DNA of 64,000 nucleotides from contig JAJHTX010000005.1 of assembly GCA_032164295.1 (NCBI GenBank), positions 434,001 through 498,000 on the forward strand, written 5' to 3'. This DNA comes from Inonotus obliquus. Its lineage: Eukaryota; Basidiomycota; Agaricomycetes; Hymenochaetales; Hymenochaetaceae. Of this stretch, positions 48,701 through 59,098 are shown one piece after another (positions within the stretch are counted from its first letter, which is position 1; each line of letters opens with the position of its first letter). The notes under the pieces are model-generated. The model was not told where the DNA came from and searched no databases. It was given only the letters and a program-made list of their open reading frames with translations. The position numbers and the translations under genes were made by a program.

Positions 48701-49392
48701 GAACGATTCAAACAACGTCAAAAAACCTGTCAACGGAAGAGTTTGCCAAAGAACTCAAGGAGGCACATTCTCAAGCAAAAGAGAACCTTGAAAAGGCAAA
48801 CAACGCTATGAAGAAAGCACACGATCGACAGGCGGCCGATGTCGTTGAATATCAGGTTGGAGACAAGGTTATGTTAGACGGACGAAACATTACGACGGTC
48901 AGACCAACTCGGAAGTTTGCGGATAAATGGTACGGTCCTTTCGACGTCATGGAGAAAGTCGGCGCAGCAGCGTACAAACTCAAGCTGCCAAAGACGTGGA
49001 AGAAGGTACACTCCGTCTTCAACGAGGTACTTCTTAAACCGTACGTCGACCCATCATTTGAAGGACAGAAGAAGCCACCCCCACCTCCACCAGAACTTAT
49101 CGACGGCGAAGAAGAATACGAAGTCGAAGAAATTCTAGACTCACGCGAACATAGAGGAAAGTTACAATTCCTCGTCCGTTGGAAAGGTTACGATGAAACT
49201 ACCTGGGAACCCCGCGATAACCTCGTTCCAAATTCTAACGAGGCTATCGATGACTTCTATAAGCTACACCCAGGAGCCCCTCGAGTCTTCGCCGCACGTC
49301 TAGGTCTTTCGACGTTTAAACCGATTTTTCGTTACACGGAGCCGGATCGAACCCATGGTTGGTCGGGTCGCCCAACCTTAAGAGGGGGGTGA
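45748..49392 (+). CDS. pol: Pol polyprotein: PR-RT-RNaseH-IN-chromodomain
   Basis: Open for 1214 codons. Protease active site ALIDSGCTDSYID (near residue 120). Reverse transcriptase with KLDVRWGYYNIRI, FGLCNAPATFQ and catalytic YLDD. RNase H with VETDASDFATGG and LWTDHAN. Integrase with an HHCC finger (YHDSPLAGH to CDVCQ) and the acidic residues in ISVDFIGEL, VHDRGPQFDADF and TDGQTERVNQELE. C-terminal chromodomain (YEVEEILDSREHRGK, WKGYDETTWEPRDNL). No ATG precedes the protease, so expression by frameshift from gag is likely. The stop codon is inside the polypurine tract. All key residues are present, so the enzyme set looks functional. Confidence 0.93.
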   Translation, partial: SRRRGFFDQPVDDVGVTGLGFSNSSLRSPVNYNSSNVQLLDATSANKIGELKNQIESEPFEENESDNNDFELLLDELVKGPVVRKINKETPAKARDELDLYVDIILDDGRVLDAHALIDSGCTDSYIDAGFVERYQIPTLKLPTATNVMNADGTPNEGGKMTQYVELNLRIENHEERVRLPVLTISTSNLFLGYSWLSKHNPSIDWRCGHINFDKCPTSCKQHDVPKARYIIPQRRPSSELPYLREYYDVFSEENFERLPEHRVWDHVIDLKPDFKPSDCKVYPLSVKEREELRAFIDENLKSGRIRESSSPMSSPFFFIKKADGSLRAIQDYRKLNEGTIKNKYPLPLIGELVDKVKTAKVISKLDVRWGYYNIRIREGDEWKAAFRTNEGLFEPTVMFFGLCNAPATFQTFVNHIFRDLIGQGKIVIYLDDILIFSENVEEHRRLVKQVLSVLREHKLYLKSTKCEFEVSTVKFLGYILGNGEVRMDPTKIDAVAEWPVPKNKKQLQQFLGLGNWLRRFVKGYSAVIKPLTRLTGDVAWEWTPQEQAAFEEIKQRLTSAPVLAIPNDDDPFRVETDASDFATGGVLLQKQESVWRVIAYRSQTLSPAERNYQIYDKELLAVVQALTEWRQYLLGAKHPVELWTDHANLTYFRKPQDLNRRQARWSLFLSEFDLTFVHKPGTTMTKADALSRRYDYDEGKEDNQGLMLLKDEWFKARAVVETTRTMLEQRIKDAGEGLEPRMDGRLVVPIELIEDVLKEYHDSPLAGHPGQTKTWKSIGQKYWWPGLIQDVVKYVKGCDVCQRTKPSRQPKRRTLHPHDIPEGPWQTISVDFIGELPESNGYNAICVIVDKFSKQIHAIPTTTKITAQGTARLYRDHVFRLHGLPKKIVHDRGPQFDADFMKELYKLLHIEGNPSTAYHPQTDGQTERVNQELELYLRMYVNHRQSDWSEWLALAEFAYNNREHSSTKMSPFFVNTGLNPLNPGTIQTTSKNLSTEEFAKELKEAHSQAKENLEKANNAMKKAHDRQAADVVEYQVGDKVMLDGRNITTVRPTRKFADKWYGPFDVMEKVGAAAYKLKLPKTWKKVHSVFNEVLLKPYVDPSFEGQKKPPPPPPELIDGEEEYEVEEILDSREHRGKLQFLVRWKGYDETTWEPRDNLVPNSNEAIDDFYKLHPGAPRVFAARLGLSTFKPIFRYTEPDRTHGWSGRPTLRGG
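49380..49391 (+). other. Polypurine tract
   Basis: AAGAGGGGGGTG directly before the 3' LTR, the plus-strand primer position for LTR elements; it overlaps the end of pol. Confidence 0.75.
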
Positions 49393-49842
49393 TGTTACGA
49401 CATCTTTTCTCTTTTCCTCATACGGCCATTCTTTCTATTCGTCGACGCATATTTACTTTCATTTTAAATCACGTTCCTTACTTAATCCCTACTGGCTTAG
49501 CTAATCACAATCTATAACAACTTTATCCCGCCATTCCCCTTTCTTCCCTTGTTTCTATTTGTCTTTGTTTATACTGTACAGTTTATGTAAAGCTTTCCCG
49601 CGGCGTCTGGGTATATAAGGCTGGACTAGAGAGTGATCGTCTCTTCACTCTCTTGTTCTAGTACTATCACCTACGTCGCAGGTAAGTCGTATCCCCCTCG
49701 TGTATTATATAGACGTGCTAAATTCTAGTACTATCACCTACGTCGCAGACTACGGTCTTTTGTGATTTAGTGGTAGCTCGCTTTCTTGCCCGTCGACGTC
49801 TCTGATCTCTGATCGACGTCTCTGACTGCGCAAAGCGTAACA
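49393..49842 (+). repeat. 3' LTR
   Basis: 450 bp, identical to the 5' LTR except for one base as read, including the duplicated 26-bp segment. Confidence 0.92.
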
Positions 49843-49847
49843 TCAAT
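49843..49847 (+). repeat. Target-site duplication, right
   Basis: TCAAT, matching 43352-43356. Confidence 0.85.
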
Positions 49848-50129
49848 AACATCCAGCATTCATGTATACTTGTAAAATGTATAAGCTCAGAAACTCCATT
49901 TTTTTGTGATATTATGCTGTATTTCTGCTCGGAGTCATGAGCTTCCTTGCAATTCAATATCACGTGACCCAGCATCCAATTTTTTGATCCGGCCATCAAA
50001 ATATAAAAAACTCATCAATTCTCTGTAATATTATAAGACTCAGTGCACTTCATGTATTATTCAATGTGTAGCTTTGTCTTCTTTGAAAATTTATATGATA
50101 AAATTGCTTCGTTTCTTAGATATGGTCAA

Positions 50130-50520
50130 GAAATCGTTCCTGCATCTGTTTAATCACGTGACTTCATTTTTCCTTTATTGTTGAGATCCAATGCATTATT
50201 TCAATGTTCAGAACTCAACGAATTTTTCAAGGATTTGCGACTCAGTGCACAAACCATATTTTTTCATACCTGCCTTCATTTTGTTGAGAAAAAATTCTCA
50301 AGAAATTGCTTAGATCTTGAGATATGATGTATAACTACCCAATATCTCATTGGATTTCTGAACAAATTTCAATTTTTTTTATCCATATGCTCCCCATCAT
50401 CGTAAAAATGGTTTCTACTACTTTCTAAGGCTTTGTTTGTATTATGGAACGGGAAGTGTGTAGGCGAAAGTGTCTTCAAAAACCGGTAAATTGCTTATTC
50501 TAAGCGATCATCGGTAAATG
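50130..50520 (-). repeat. Island repeat copy 2 (inverted)
   Basis: Reverse complement of the unit: CACGTGACTTCATTTTTC, GAACTCAACGAATTTTTC, TTGAGATATGATG and CAAAAACCGGTAAATTGC in reversed order compared with 52600-53060. Confidence 0.5.
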
Positions 50521-51833
50521 TGCGAGATCGCGTCCAGTACCGAAATACCGAGACAAGGGGTGTATGGTTTTAAGTGGGGAGGGCCAAATGAGGCAGTACT
50601 TATCCAGTACGCTCACGGTACTTGTTGTCTGTAGAAGGGGAATGTAAAGGGAGTCAAAGAAATAATAGAAAGAAGTGCTGGACCAGCTAGATGTTGGGGG
50701 GAATGTGTTCTTGTCTGGAATTGAGAGGGTCGGTACCGTGGGAAAAATGTCGGTACAGGTCGGTACTTGAACGAACAGGATCGGTATGTGCAGAAATGTT
50801 GTAAAACAAAAGCTCAGTACAGAAACGAAAGGTGGATGTGCAGAATACGAAGAATAACAAAACGTTGGTACCGTGGGAAAAACGTCGGTACAGGTCGGTA
50901 CTGCAAGGAAACAGCTAGCATGAAGTGGTATAGCAAGAAACTGAATGGGAGAGACTGGTAGATGAAGGTGTCGACTGGACTGGGAAGCAAACCTGAGCCC
51001 TCACACGGGAGGCTAACTCTGAAGGTTCACTTGAGACGGAACTGAGATGGGACTGGGACAGAAATCGAGACGAGACTGAGATGGAACTGAGAAGGGGGTG
51101 AGGAAACCCGAGCCCTCACACTAGAGGCTAGCTCCTAAGATTACCTGGAGAGCTACTACGTACAGGAGGAGATATTTATACTACTGTACCATAGTCAGCT
51201 CATAATTCCAAAAGGGGAAAGTAGAAAAGGAAGATCAAAACAAAGAAAAGTCTGAAGAAAAATGTCACAAGAAGAATGAATATGGTGGAGCCATCAGAGG
51301 GACAACAAGAAAGGGTTATGGAGGACAAGATACCAATGAAAACATAGCATATAATACCCCTGGATGAAAAGTCCTCAGAACAAGAGATTTGAACCCCTGC
51401 CAATTGATACCGACGTGTTCCTGGTGGTACCGGACCTGAAAACCTTAACGGATACTGACCCTGAGCTTCCCCAAAGAACCGGCATGCATAGTCCAACCAT
51501 CAGGAATGAATACCAGAGAGGGAGACATCCGATCCATGTCATGAGAGCATGTCGAATTGTCAATTTGTCTTGGTACCGGGTTTCTCGGCACTCGGTACTC
51601 TCGGTATTCTCGGTACCGGGTTTCTCGGCGCTCGGCACCAGTACTCTCGGCGTTTAGTATCTTGAGAAATGGGACCGACAGTTTCTCTAGGTGTGCTGGT
51701 GGATACTAGAAGGTGTAGATGGGACCATACCGTAGCATGGGGTAAGTGTAGAATGGGATACCGGGCTCGATACCGAGCTCAGCCGCACGTAGTTCTCTTC
51801 ACCGGCATGCCCGTGGGAAATCGACACTCTGCA
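50521..51833. repeat. CGGTAC-rich non-coding segment with direct repeats
   Basis: GGTACCGTGGGAAAAA followed by GTCGGTACAGGTCGGTAC occurs twice, near 50735 and 50867. A GAGCCCTCACAC...GAGGCTA segment occurs near 50995 and 51110, and CTCGGTAC/CTCGGCGCTCGG words cluster at 51580-51655. No coding frame is supported; it fills the interior of the inverted pair 42735/52090. Confidence 0.5.
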
Positions 51834-52100
51834 ATAGGGGATTGCCAGTCACCAGATATACTTACTGATATTTAAAGTAGATGTTTAGACTATCTTTCCG
51901 AAAGATATGCTCAAAAACAGATGGGAATTTAAAATATCAACCCAATCGATATCCATATCAATATAAAAAATATGGGCACGTGGTTTATATAAATAATATC
52001 GGCAAGGTCGATATGCTTACTGATATTTAAAATAATTGCAAGAAAAATTCTTTAAATTTAATGCCCGCTGATATCCTATTTTGCCCGCCGTGCAAATTTC
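51834..52100 (-). repeat. Right arm of an inverted repeat pair
   Basis: GGGATTGCCAGTCACCAG and TCCTATTTTGCCCGCCGTG are the reverse complement of the arm at 42735-42895. Confidence 0.5.
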
Positions 52101-52599
52101 GTGAATGAGTGCATAAAAATACAACTCAGCATCATAAGAACTTCCAGAAAATGCATAATTCTTATATCCATACTTTATGGGTAATAAACTGCATCTTTAA
52201 TTGAGATAAAATAAGAAACAACTGGTGACATGTCTATAACCAGTACCATCACAATTGGCTGTCAAATAGGATACTTGCAATAAATGTCATCTTTGGTATC
52301 AATATTGATAGGTTTGCCAGGCTGCTTAGGGTACAGAAAAAATGTTCTGATATCTTTCATTGTAGTAGTTACTCATCTCAAGAGGAAAAGGTGGCTAGCT
52401 TACCAAGGCTTGTCTCTTACAATTATTCCAAGTTGACCAGCAGTCATTTACAGTTTTACAAGTGAACTATAGCATATATGCATATCATTTATTGAGATTA
52501 GTGGAATTATCACTAGGATGGTTCACTATATGCTCATTATTGCCTTATTTACATAGATTAATTATTTGAAGTGCGGTATACAAGTCTGGAGGAATGGGG
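52101..52599. other. AT-rich island DNA without gene
   Basis: No open frame or distinct motif; lies between two repeat units. Confidence 0.45.
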
Positions 52600-53060
52600 T
52601 GTGGCAATCCCTAATAAAGAAACGAGACTTCTCACAGTCCATGCCGCATCATGCCGGCGCTCGCTTATGCTTAAGCGATCACCGGTTTTTGAGAGACACA
52701 TTCGACTTCCTGTTCCCACTTTCACAAGCCATAAATTGCTAAAGTAAGGAGTAGATATTATGTTTTAAATGCTAAGGAATGTTTATCTGCAAAAAAAACT
52801 TGAATCTTACAAAAAGTCATTGAGATATGGCCATGTAATATGCCATATCTCAAGAAATAAGCAAATTCTTAAGAATGTATTCTTAACAAAATGAAGGTAT
52901 ACATGAAAAAATGCCATTTGTGCATTTATATGAAAATCGTTAAGGAATTCATTGAGTTCTGAGACTTGGATGAATACATTGAATCTTGATAAAAAAGGGA
53001 AAACTCAATCACGTGATGCTCGATTTGTAAGGACTGCGAACCAGTAAACTGAGCAAAATT
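52600..53060 (+). repeat. Island repeat copy 3 (direct)
   Basis: TGGCAATCCCTAAT, CCGGCGCTCGCTTATGC, ATTGAGATATGGCC, TCATTGAGTTCTGAG and CAATCACGTGATG follow the same order as copy 1. The reverse-complement motif near 53629 would close a 1-kb element. Confidence 0.55.
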
Positions 53061-53929
53061 ATAGAAAACATTATAAAACACTTGAAGTGCACTAACTATT
53101 ATATTTTTTAAGTCATCTTACTATGTTATTGATGCATAAAAAGCAAAAGCTAATGCCATCTCTGTGAAACACCCATCATAGTCTGTCTCAGAGGTGCATA
53201 TAGTCACTAGTAGCACTATATATATTGTAGTATTGGCCTAACAAGCATAAAGCTACAAGAAAGAATATGCTGGGATTGATTCCGATTTAATACGCCATTA
53301 TTGATGGAAATAACTGCTTGGAAACATTGCTGAAGGACTTGTTCAGGGCTGCAATTGTTGTTCTAGGTTGACTCATAATAATTAAAAAATAACAATGTAA
53401 TACATCGTATATGCACATTTTTCTCTCACATATGTCTTATCTTTCATATTATGAACCTGTGATTAAATTTCTGGTGAACGTCTTGTAAAATTGCAAATTA
53501 TTTGTCCTTCGGTGGAATGTAGACATGAGATACAGTAACATAAGGCGGTAAAAACAGATTGGCGTTTTGCACCATTTATGGTAAGTATTTTGACTCCACT
53601 CGAAAAAACTTGTCTCGCACGGCACTTAGGGATTGCCATACCCCAGGAGGAAGGTGGTAAACATGGATCTGGTACCTGGCATGGCCTATGTGATCCGTGT
53701 GACGACTTTTCCCGAGCGGAGTTTCAATATGTGCCCAAATATAGTAAGTCGCGTCGATCTTTGTGTCTCACTCTCTCGACACAACAATCCAACATCAATT
53801 TTTACCAGACCCGTTAAACCTCCTCTCAATGAATGTGCTGACTGTAAAACATCGAATATCATCTCGCCATACCTTAAATAAGTAATTATTCCTCCTTTGA
53901 GGCGTATTTTGTCTCGATAAAGCATTCTC
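53061..53929. other. AT-rich island DNA without gene
   Basis: Contains TTAGGGATTGCCATA near 53629, the likely right end of the element starting near 52605. Short frames at 53578-53881 are unsupported. Confidence 0.45.
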
Positions 53930-54590
53930 ATGTGAGACTGCTAAATCACGTGACCGCATATATTCGATTCGGAGGCTGCTTTGTCTTCATTGATATCAGC
54001 TCAGAACTCTGCTCATTATCATTCATGGATAATGTTGTGATGCTAACACATAGTTTTGTGTAATAATGGAAGCTCTGACTCACTCAAATAAAAGGAAAAT
54101 GGCATGTGATGTTTATGCACACTAAATGTATGCTTCTTTCCTCTCTAAATTCGAAAAAGTTGACCTGTTTCAGTGCATTTGCAGTACTTTCAAGTGATTT
54201 TCTTCATTTTGTCCAGAAAAAAAATTGGAGAAGTTGCCTAGTTCTCAAGAAAATGTCTAAAATTGGCCATAATTTGCTCAATATTTGTTATTTTGCTTCT
54301 ATTTACTGTCCATTGTGTTCAATGACCTCAAAAACATATCCCTGTATTGAATCTAAATCAATCCTTCAATTGTGTAAATTATTTCAAGAGGACAAAGGTG
54401 AAAACCAAAAGTGCGACACTGAAATCGACGCGTCGATCACTGGCAAAGCTAAGCGAGACCGTGGGAAAGCACGAAATTTTGATAGGCCGTGCCAATCACC
54501 AATGGATCATCGTTTTATACCATATTTGGTAAGTATACGAGCTCCGATTGAAAAAAGGGGGACACGGACAACGCGCGGGGATTGCCGCCA
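53930..54590 (-). repeat. Island repeat copy 4 (inverted), ends beside ERCC1
   Basis: Inverted unit with AATCACGTGACCGC, CAGCTCAGAACTC, TCCAGAAAAAAAATTGG, AAGCTAAGCGAGACCGTGGG and the end GGGGATTGCC(GC)CAGTCCCC, corresponding to the left end near 42300. Confidence 0.5.
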
Positions 54591-54608
54591 GTCCCCATTT
54601 CGACAATC

Positions 54609-56167
54609 ATGTCGTCCACGATACCTGGCCCGAGCAGGGCACCAATGAAGCCTCCCGTTGTTCAGCCTGGCTCTGGGAATGCTATTATAATGAATCCATG
54701 CCAGGTTCGTTGTGTAGGAATCTGAAGAATTGTTACTGAAAGTGCGATTAGAGAGGGAACCCCATGCTGGAGTGCATTCGGAACGTGAACAAGGAATTTG
54801 GAGATATCGTACCTGATTTTCAGCTAGGAAGGACCACGTGTGCATTATTCTTGAGGTGAGCTGCGCGATATTCTGGGATACGCTATGGTCATCCTCATAG
54901 TTTGGTAGTTTGAGGTATCATAGACTCCACCCTGAGTACATTCACCAGCGAATACAAAAGCTCGGTCAACTGTTTACCCTTCGGTTGTTGTTACTTATGT
55001 GTGACATCGTGAGTCTTACCATCCCTTGGCCTACTTGATCCTCCACTCATCCGGTATCAAGAATGAACACCAAGAACTCATCCGAGAACTCACCAAAGTA
55101 TGCCTCATAAACAACATAACCATCGTCGTCTGTTGGTCGTAAGTACGTTGAGCCCTATCATTCAATGCCTCGGCTTAGGATATACATTGACTGGAAGAAA
55201 CGAAGAAGCTGGAATGTACCTTTCGACATACAAAGCATTCGAGCATAAACCGCCGGACATGATCAAGGAGCGCGTGGATAAGGAGTATAATGCCATGCTC
55301 CGATCGGCACTTACGTCTATCAATAAAGTGAATAAAACTGACGTGGAGACTCTGCGAACGACGTTCGGTGTGCGCATTCCATTCCTTCTTTTCGGAAGGA
55401 ACTGGAATAAAACTAATAGAAAAATTATCGGTTACTAGAGTTTCGCGAAAGTCGCACACGCAACACCTGAAGAACTTCGTCGACTTCCAGGCTTCGGACA
55501 AGTTAAAGTAAGGAGGATAGTAGATGCTTTTGATAAACCGTTTAGGAACAAAGCGACGAGTGCGCTTCCTGCTCAGACGCAAGCTGAAATGAAGCTTCAC
55601 GATGAGGTAGAGGGGGTTGAGGGGGAAGAGCCAGGGTTGCTTGTAGAGGATAGGCGACGTGAGGGAGCGGGGAAGGATAGGAATAAAGAAGCCCCTTCCT
55701 CGACCTTGACTTCGACTTCTATCCATGCTTCGCAGTCTACAACCAACTCTACGGTCGCATCCACCTCGAACCGCGTGCACAACTTCGGTTCAGCAGCGGA
55801 TATACCACCTCCTTCCACCAATGCATCAGGGTCAGCACCGTCACCCACCAAAGGCAAATCACGCGAACCAAGCCCGGTATGGGATATCGAGTTGGATCTC
55901 AACCTTCCCTCAGACTTGAACTCGAATTCGGACGACGGTGCGCCAAACCGAATGGGGAAGGATAAGGACAAGGATAAGAAGGATGACTATAAAGAAAAGA
56001 ATAAAGAAGGGGATAAGGACAAAACGCAGGAAGGTGAAGAAGCGGTTGATCCGAGACTCGCAAAGAAGGTCTGGAACGTTAATGAAGAAGACGAGGAAGG
56101 AAGAAAACAGAGGTCCCCAAGTCCTGTTTGGGACATCGAACTCGACCTGAATGATGACGAACTATGA
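54609..56167 (+). CDS. ERCC1: ERCC1/Rad10 DNA-repair protein with long C-terminal tail, 425 aa
   Basis: Six exons in phase: 54609-54704, 54752-54855, 54909-55008, 55062-55138, 55198-55369, 55439-56167. The core follows ERCC1 closely: [99 protein letters not shown] and the helix-hairpin-helix [23 protein letters not shown]1 is the non-catalytic partner of the XPF/Rad1 nuclease in nucleotide-excision and crosslink repair. After the HhH a tail of about 190 residues is acidic, Ser/Lys-rich and disordered, and carries [11 protein letters not shown] twice. The N-terminus is very short, and the ATG is only about 20 bases from the end of a transposon-like repeat, so an upstream exon or promoter could have been displaced. 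Confidence 0.9.
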
Positions 56168-56321
56168 ATGATATGGCGTTTTCAATCATTCTCTTCGCAG
56201 ACGTGTGTAATAGCGACACGATCGACCCAGAGTTATTTCATAACTCATGTCCGATATCGATGCATATATCATATCATCCCGACAACAAATAAACGTCCAA
56301 ATCATACGTACAGATTTAATG

Positions 56322-58039
56322 TTATCGAGCGAACATAATATCACTAGTCTCCCCTGGGCGAATCCAGCCACTATCATGTCTCACCCCACCCCCATTTTCA
56401 GTTTCACGTCCATTTTCACTAATTATCTCCTTCCTCTCCGACGCCTCCTTCAAATGAAATAGCAAATGACTTCCCAAAACGCATAAAAGAGACGGACTCC
56501 CGAAAACGTTGATGAGAAAGACAGTGGCAAATTGTGTGTGTCCGAGACAGCTGGCAAGGATATTGGATGCGCAACAAATGATTACCCTGGAGTATGCTTG
56601 AGTTAGTATCTAATTAGTCAAATGGGAGTCAGGGAGCGATGGTAACGGACAAGAGAAAGTAGAATATTTGGTCCCGGATGAGGACTTTGATTAGCTGCGA
56701 GCTGTTTAGTCTCAATTGTGAGATAGAGCTGGCTTCCGAGCTGACTACCCAAAACTGCGATGATCGATAGAGAGCCAATATCATTAGTATGATGCCGTAT
56801 ATCACCGGGAGGAGCCTGAAGAAGTGAGCAATATGATTTGAGAAATAGTAACAGAAACGGTTGAATGAAGAAAGGACAGACCAGGATAGAATACCCCATT
56901 TTACAGACACGGACCTCTTGTTCTTGCATATTGAGATATTCCCGGGTATCGCAAATGTCCCGACTATATTGTATCTGTGTCAACCCTCCTATGGTCTACT
57001 CAGTCTGAAATGAATAGAACTTACTCTCCTGATACACATTGACGAGAATCATAGAAAGGAGTTCTACTATTGCCTCAGAAACGAAAATGACTCGTAACCA
57101 GCGAACGATCTTTCCGCCTATTATACAGTACATGTGATTATGAGGATTAGTCTGCGCGAGAGGCTTTGGACGCACTTTCCAAATATAACGCGGCGACTCT
57201 CATGAGAAGTATATCTTCTTCCAATGTCAACAATAGTATTTAGATTGAAGGAGGGGACTTACAATCGATTAGAAGAATCGTAGTCCAGTCTAGTACTTCG
57301 TTAGAAACTGTAAAATCATCAAAATACTGACTGACCTGCGACGAGATGTGACCAATAAGTCAATATACCTGCGCAATTCATCAGTGTCCTTGGTGGCACA
57401 ATACGAAGTACTCGTGAATGCGTACAGCTTCGGAAGAAAATCAGACCGTCAGTGCATTATAAAAGGAGTTTGATTCGCGACACTTACAGAGTCTTGCTTG
57501 CAGAGAACGAGTAAACTAAGGATGAAGAGAAGAAACAATGAGCTCGTTTACGGCAAACTTAGAATGAAACGGGGGACTTGCACCATATCGTAAACACGGC
57601 AGTAGAAATGCCGATATAGCGGTTCTGCACAAACGGTTGATTTTGAATATTATTTGGACATCATACTTTCAGAAAAAAAGTATAGAAGGCGCACCGAAAA
57701 ATAGATTATGCTGACAAATTGACCGGGTGCACTCTTCCGATAGGGGAATGTCAATAATCGCATAGCTATCGAAACCGTGAGTTCTCACCCAAAAGTGTTT
57801 GATCTAGAGCAGGAGCGGCGGTGTCAGTATATCTTTCTAGTGAATGCTTTGAACGGTTTAGTTCCTACTTCTCTATCTAATGTAACAACTGGAGACTCTA
57901 TTAGTCCTGTCCTTTTATGAATATGGATTACTCAACTGGCATCGTAAACAAGAAGACAGGCGACGGCGATTTGACACCTCTCAGATACAACGGTCTGCGC
58001 GTACACGTTGGTCAACGAGTCTGAATCGATGGATCCCAT
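56322..58039 (-). CDS. DUF6533-type multi-pass membrane protein
   Basis: A minus-strand gene of many short exons. The 5' part is in phase: 58039-57937, 57888-57869 (20 nt), 57803-57789 (15 nt), 57733-57695, 57624-57584, 57515-57488, 57427-57412 (16 nt), 57368-57336, 57307-57263 and 57117-57025. The start MGSIDSDSLTNVY leads to CQIAVACLLVYDA, VTLDREIKHFW, IIYFSNRYIGIS, DWTTILLIDCGK and VIFVSEAIVELLSMILVNVY. The 3' part gives LLPVIYGIILMILALYR, KVLIRDQIFYFLL and FLINVFGSPSLLCVLGSHLL, ending ETSDIMFAR at 56322. The YD-x-LD-x-E-x-FW and RDQ-x-YF patterns are typical of the large basidiomycete DUF6533 family, with about seven membrane helices and unknown function. Joins between 57025 and 56850, and near 56640, are not resolved. 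Confidence 0.75.
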
Positions 58040-59098
58040 TAACGATAGAGATAACAGTTGATTTTCCGGACGATGGTAGGAGGAGGATTACGGGCAACTG
58101 TCCGTTCTAGTATAAGGTTACTGAATCGGCTACCTAGGAATGTTATATATGCGCCTGCGCAGATGCGGCACGCTGTGTTATAAAATTTGATCAATGAGTC
58201 AAAGATATTCTTGATGATGGAATAAGGCCGAGGCTCACCACTGATAATTGCAAGTCGGAGAGTTCCCACGCGTTGAGACATTTGATTCGATATGATCTCG
58301 CTGCCTTGTTCAATTTGGCTGACGGGATTACAGATGCATCACCCGCTTTAGCAGTGCCTTCCTCCATAGGAGCCTGTATTGGTGCCCTTCTATGTGGAGG
58401 TGATGTCCTCCGTGGTGATTTGGAAAGGGAATTCTGAGATTGATCTTGGCAACTGATCTTGCGCGACGGAGATCATAATTGAAACCTCAGTTTCAAACTC
58501 CGCCGAGTTTCGGCGTTTGCCGAAGAGTTGATACGAGCTTCACGCAACACCGCCCGACTCCTCTAACAACACATTGCTCCAAATCTGGACACCTTTCGCC
58601 ACATTAGTATAGCCTCTGGGAAACGGATGTGTATGAGGTAGTCATAAGCACCGTTTCGTTTATGCTTAATTTGAAAAGTCGTCATCATTCAGTCAGTGCC
58701 TCCCGAGCAAAGCACCCAATGCAGGACAATATTAATAGCGTCGGTGTGTTGTCCTTACCGACGACTGTGCTTCGCATCTCCGTTGGACTGTTCCGATGAC
58801 TGTGTTCAGTCCCTCTTGCCGGGGACTTGAGAATGCCTCAGCCTTCTTGAAGGCAAATAGCGTGGGGGCAACCTTCAATTGGATGCACTCCCACTCTTGT
58901 ATAGCATTGTTACAATGATAATTGTAATACTCGAGCTGCGCGGTGTTATGGAGCCCGCGTGAGGCTCTGGCAAGAGAAAAACACCTGACTACTGTCAGCC
59001 TCCAGCTCAATCCGGGCTGACTTCTCATACCTACCCTGCGTGATGCACTATTATCCACCTTGCTTCTCGCCACTTCAAACTCCAGTCACTGATTTCTG
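58040..59098. other. Divergent promoter region, no gene recognised
   Basis: Lies between the heads of two divergent genes. A minus-strand frame at 58732-59073 has no family resemblance or splice context and is not annotated. Confidence 0.45.

Larger units (their letters stand above)
43357..49842 (+). mobile_element. Ty3/Gypsy LTR retrotransposon (chromovirus), apparently young
   Basis: Two 450-bp LTRs (TGTTAC...GTAACA) bound an internal region with gag and a single large pol frame in the Ty3/Gypsy order protease, reverse transcriptase, RNase H, integrase, chromodomain. The target duplication TCAAT is at 43352-43356 and 49843-49847. The LTRs differ by one base as read (GACGTC against GACATC near the 5' end), which implies recent insertion. 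Chromodomains are known to steer such elements to heterochromatin, and this copy sits inside an AT-rich repeat island. The only possible defect is the frame change at the start of gag. The first bases of the predicted transcript match a self-priming arrangement. Confidence 0.93.
42300..54590. repeat. AT-rich transposon island with nested inverted repeats
   Basis: Excluding the LTR element, about 5.8 kb of AT-rich non-coding DNA contains six sites of a terminal-looking motif. TGGCAAT(C/T)CC occurs on the plus strand near 42307, 42870 and 52605, and its reverse complement near 51836, 53629 and 54578. Flanking sequences correspond in inverted orientation, giving nested pairs. No transposase frame was found, so these look like non-autonomous elements. 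Confidence 0.6.

Noticed and set aside
54106..54648. 180-codon frame left of ERCC1
   Set aside because: Runs through an AT-rich repeat unit and into ERCC1 exon 1 in the wrong frame.
58039..58281. Upstream minus-strand frame starting MSQRVGTLRL as a first exon of the DUF6533 gene
   Set aside because: The ATG at 58039 gives the expected start of the family, and no join to the upstream frame is needed.
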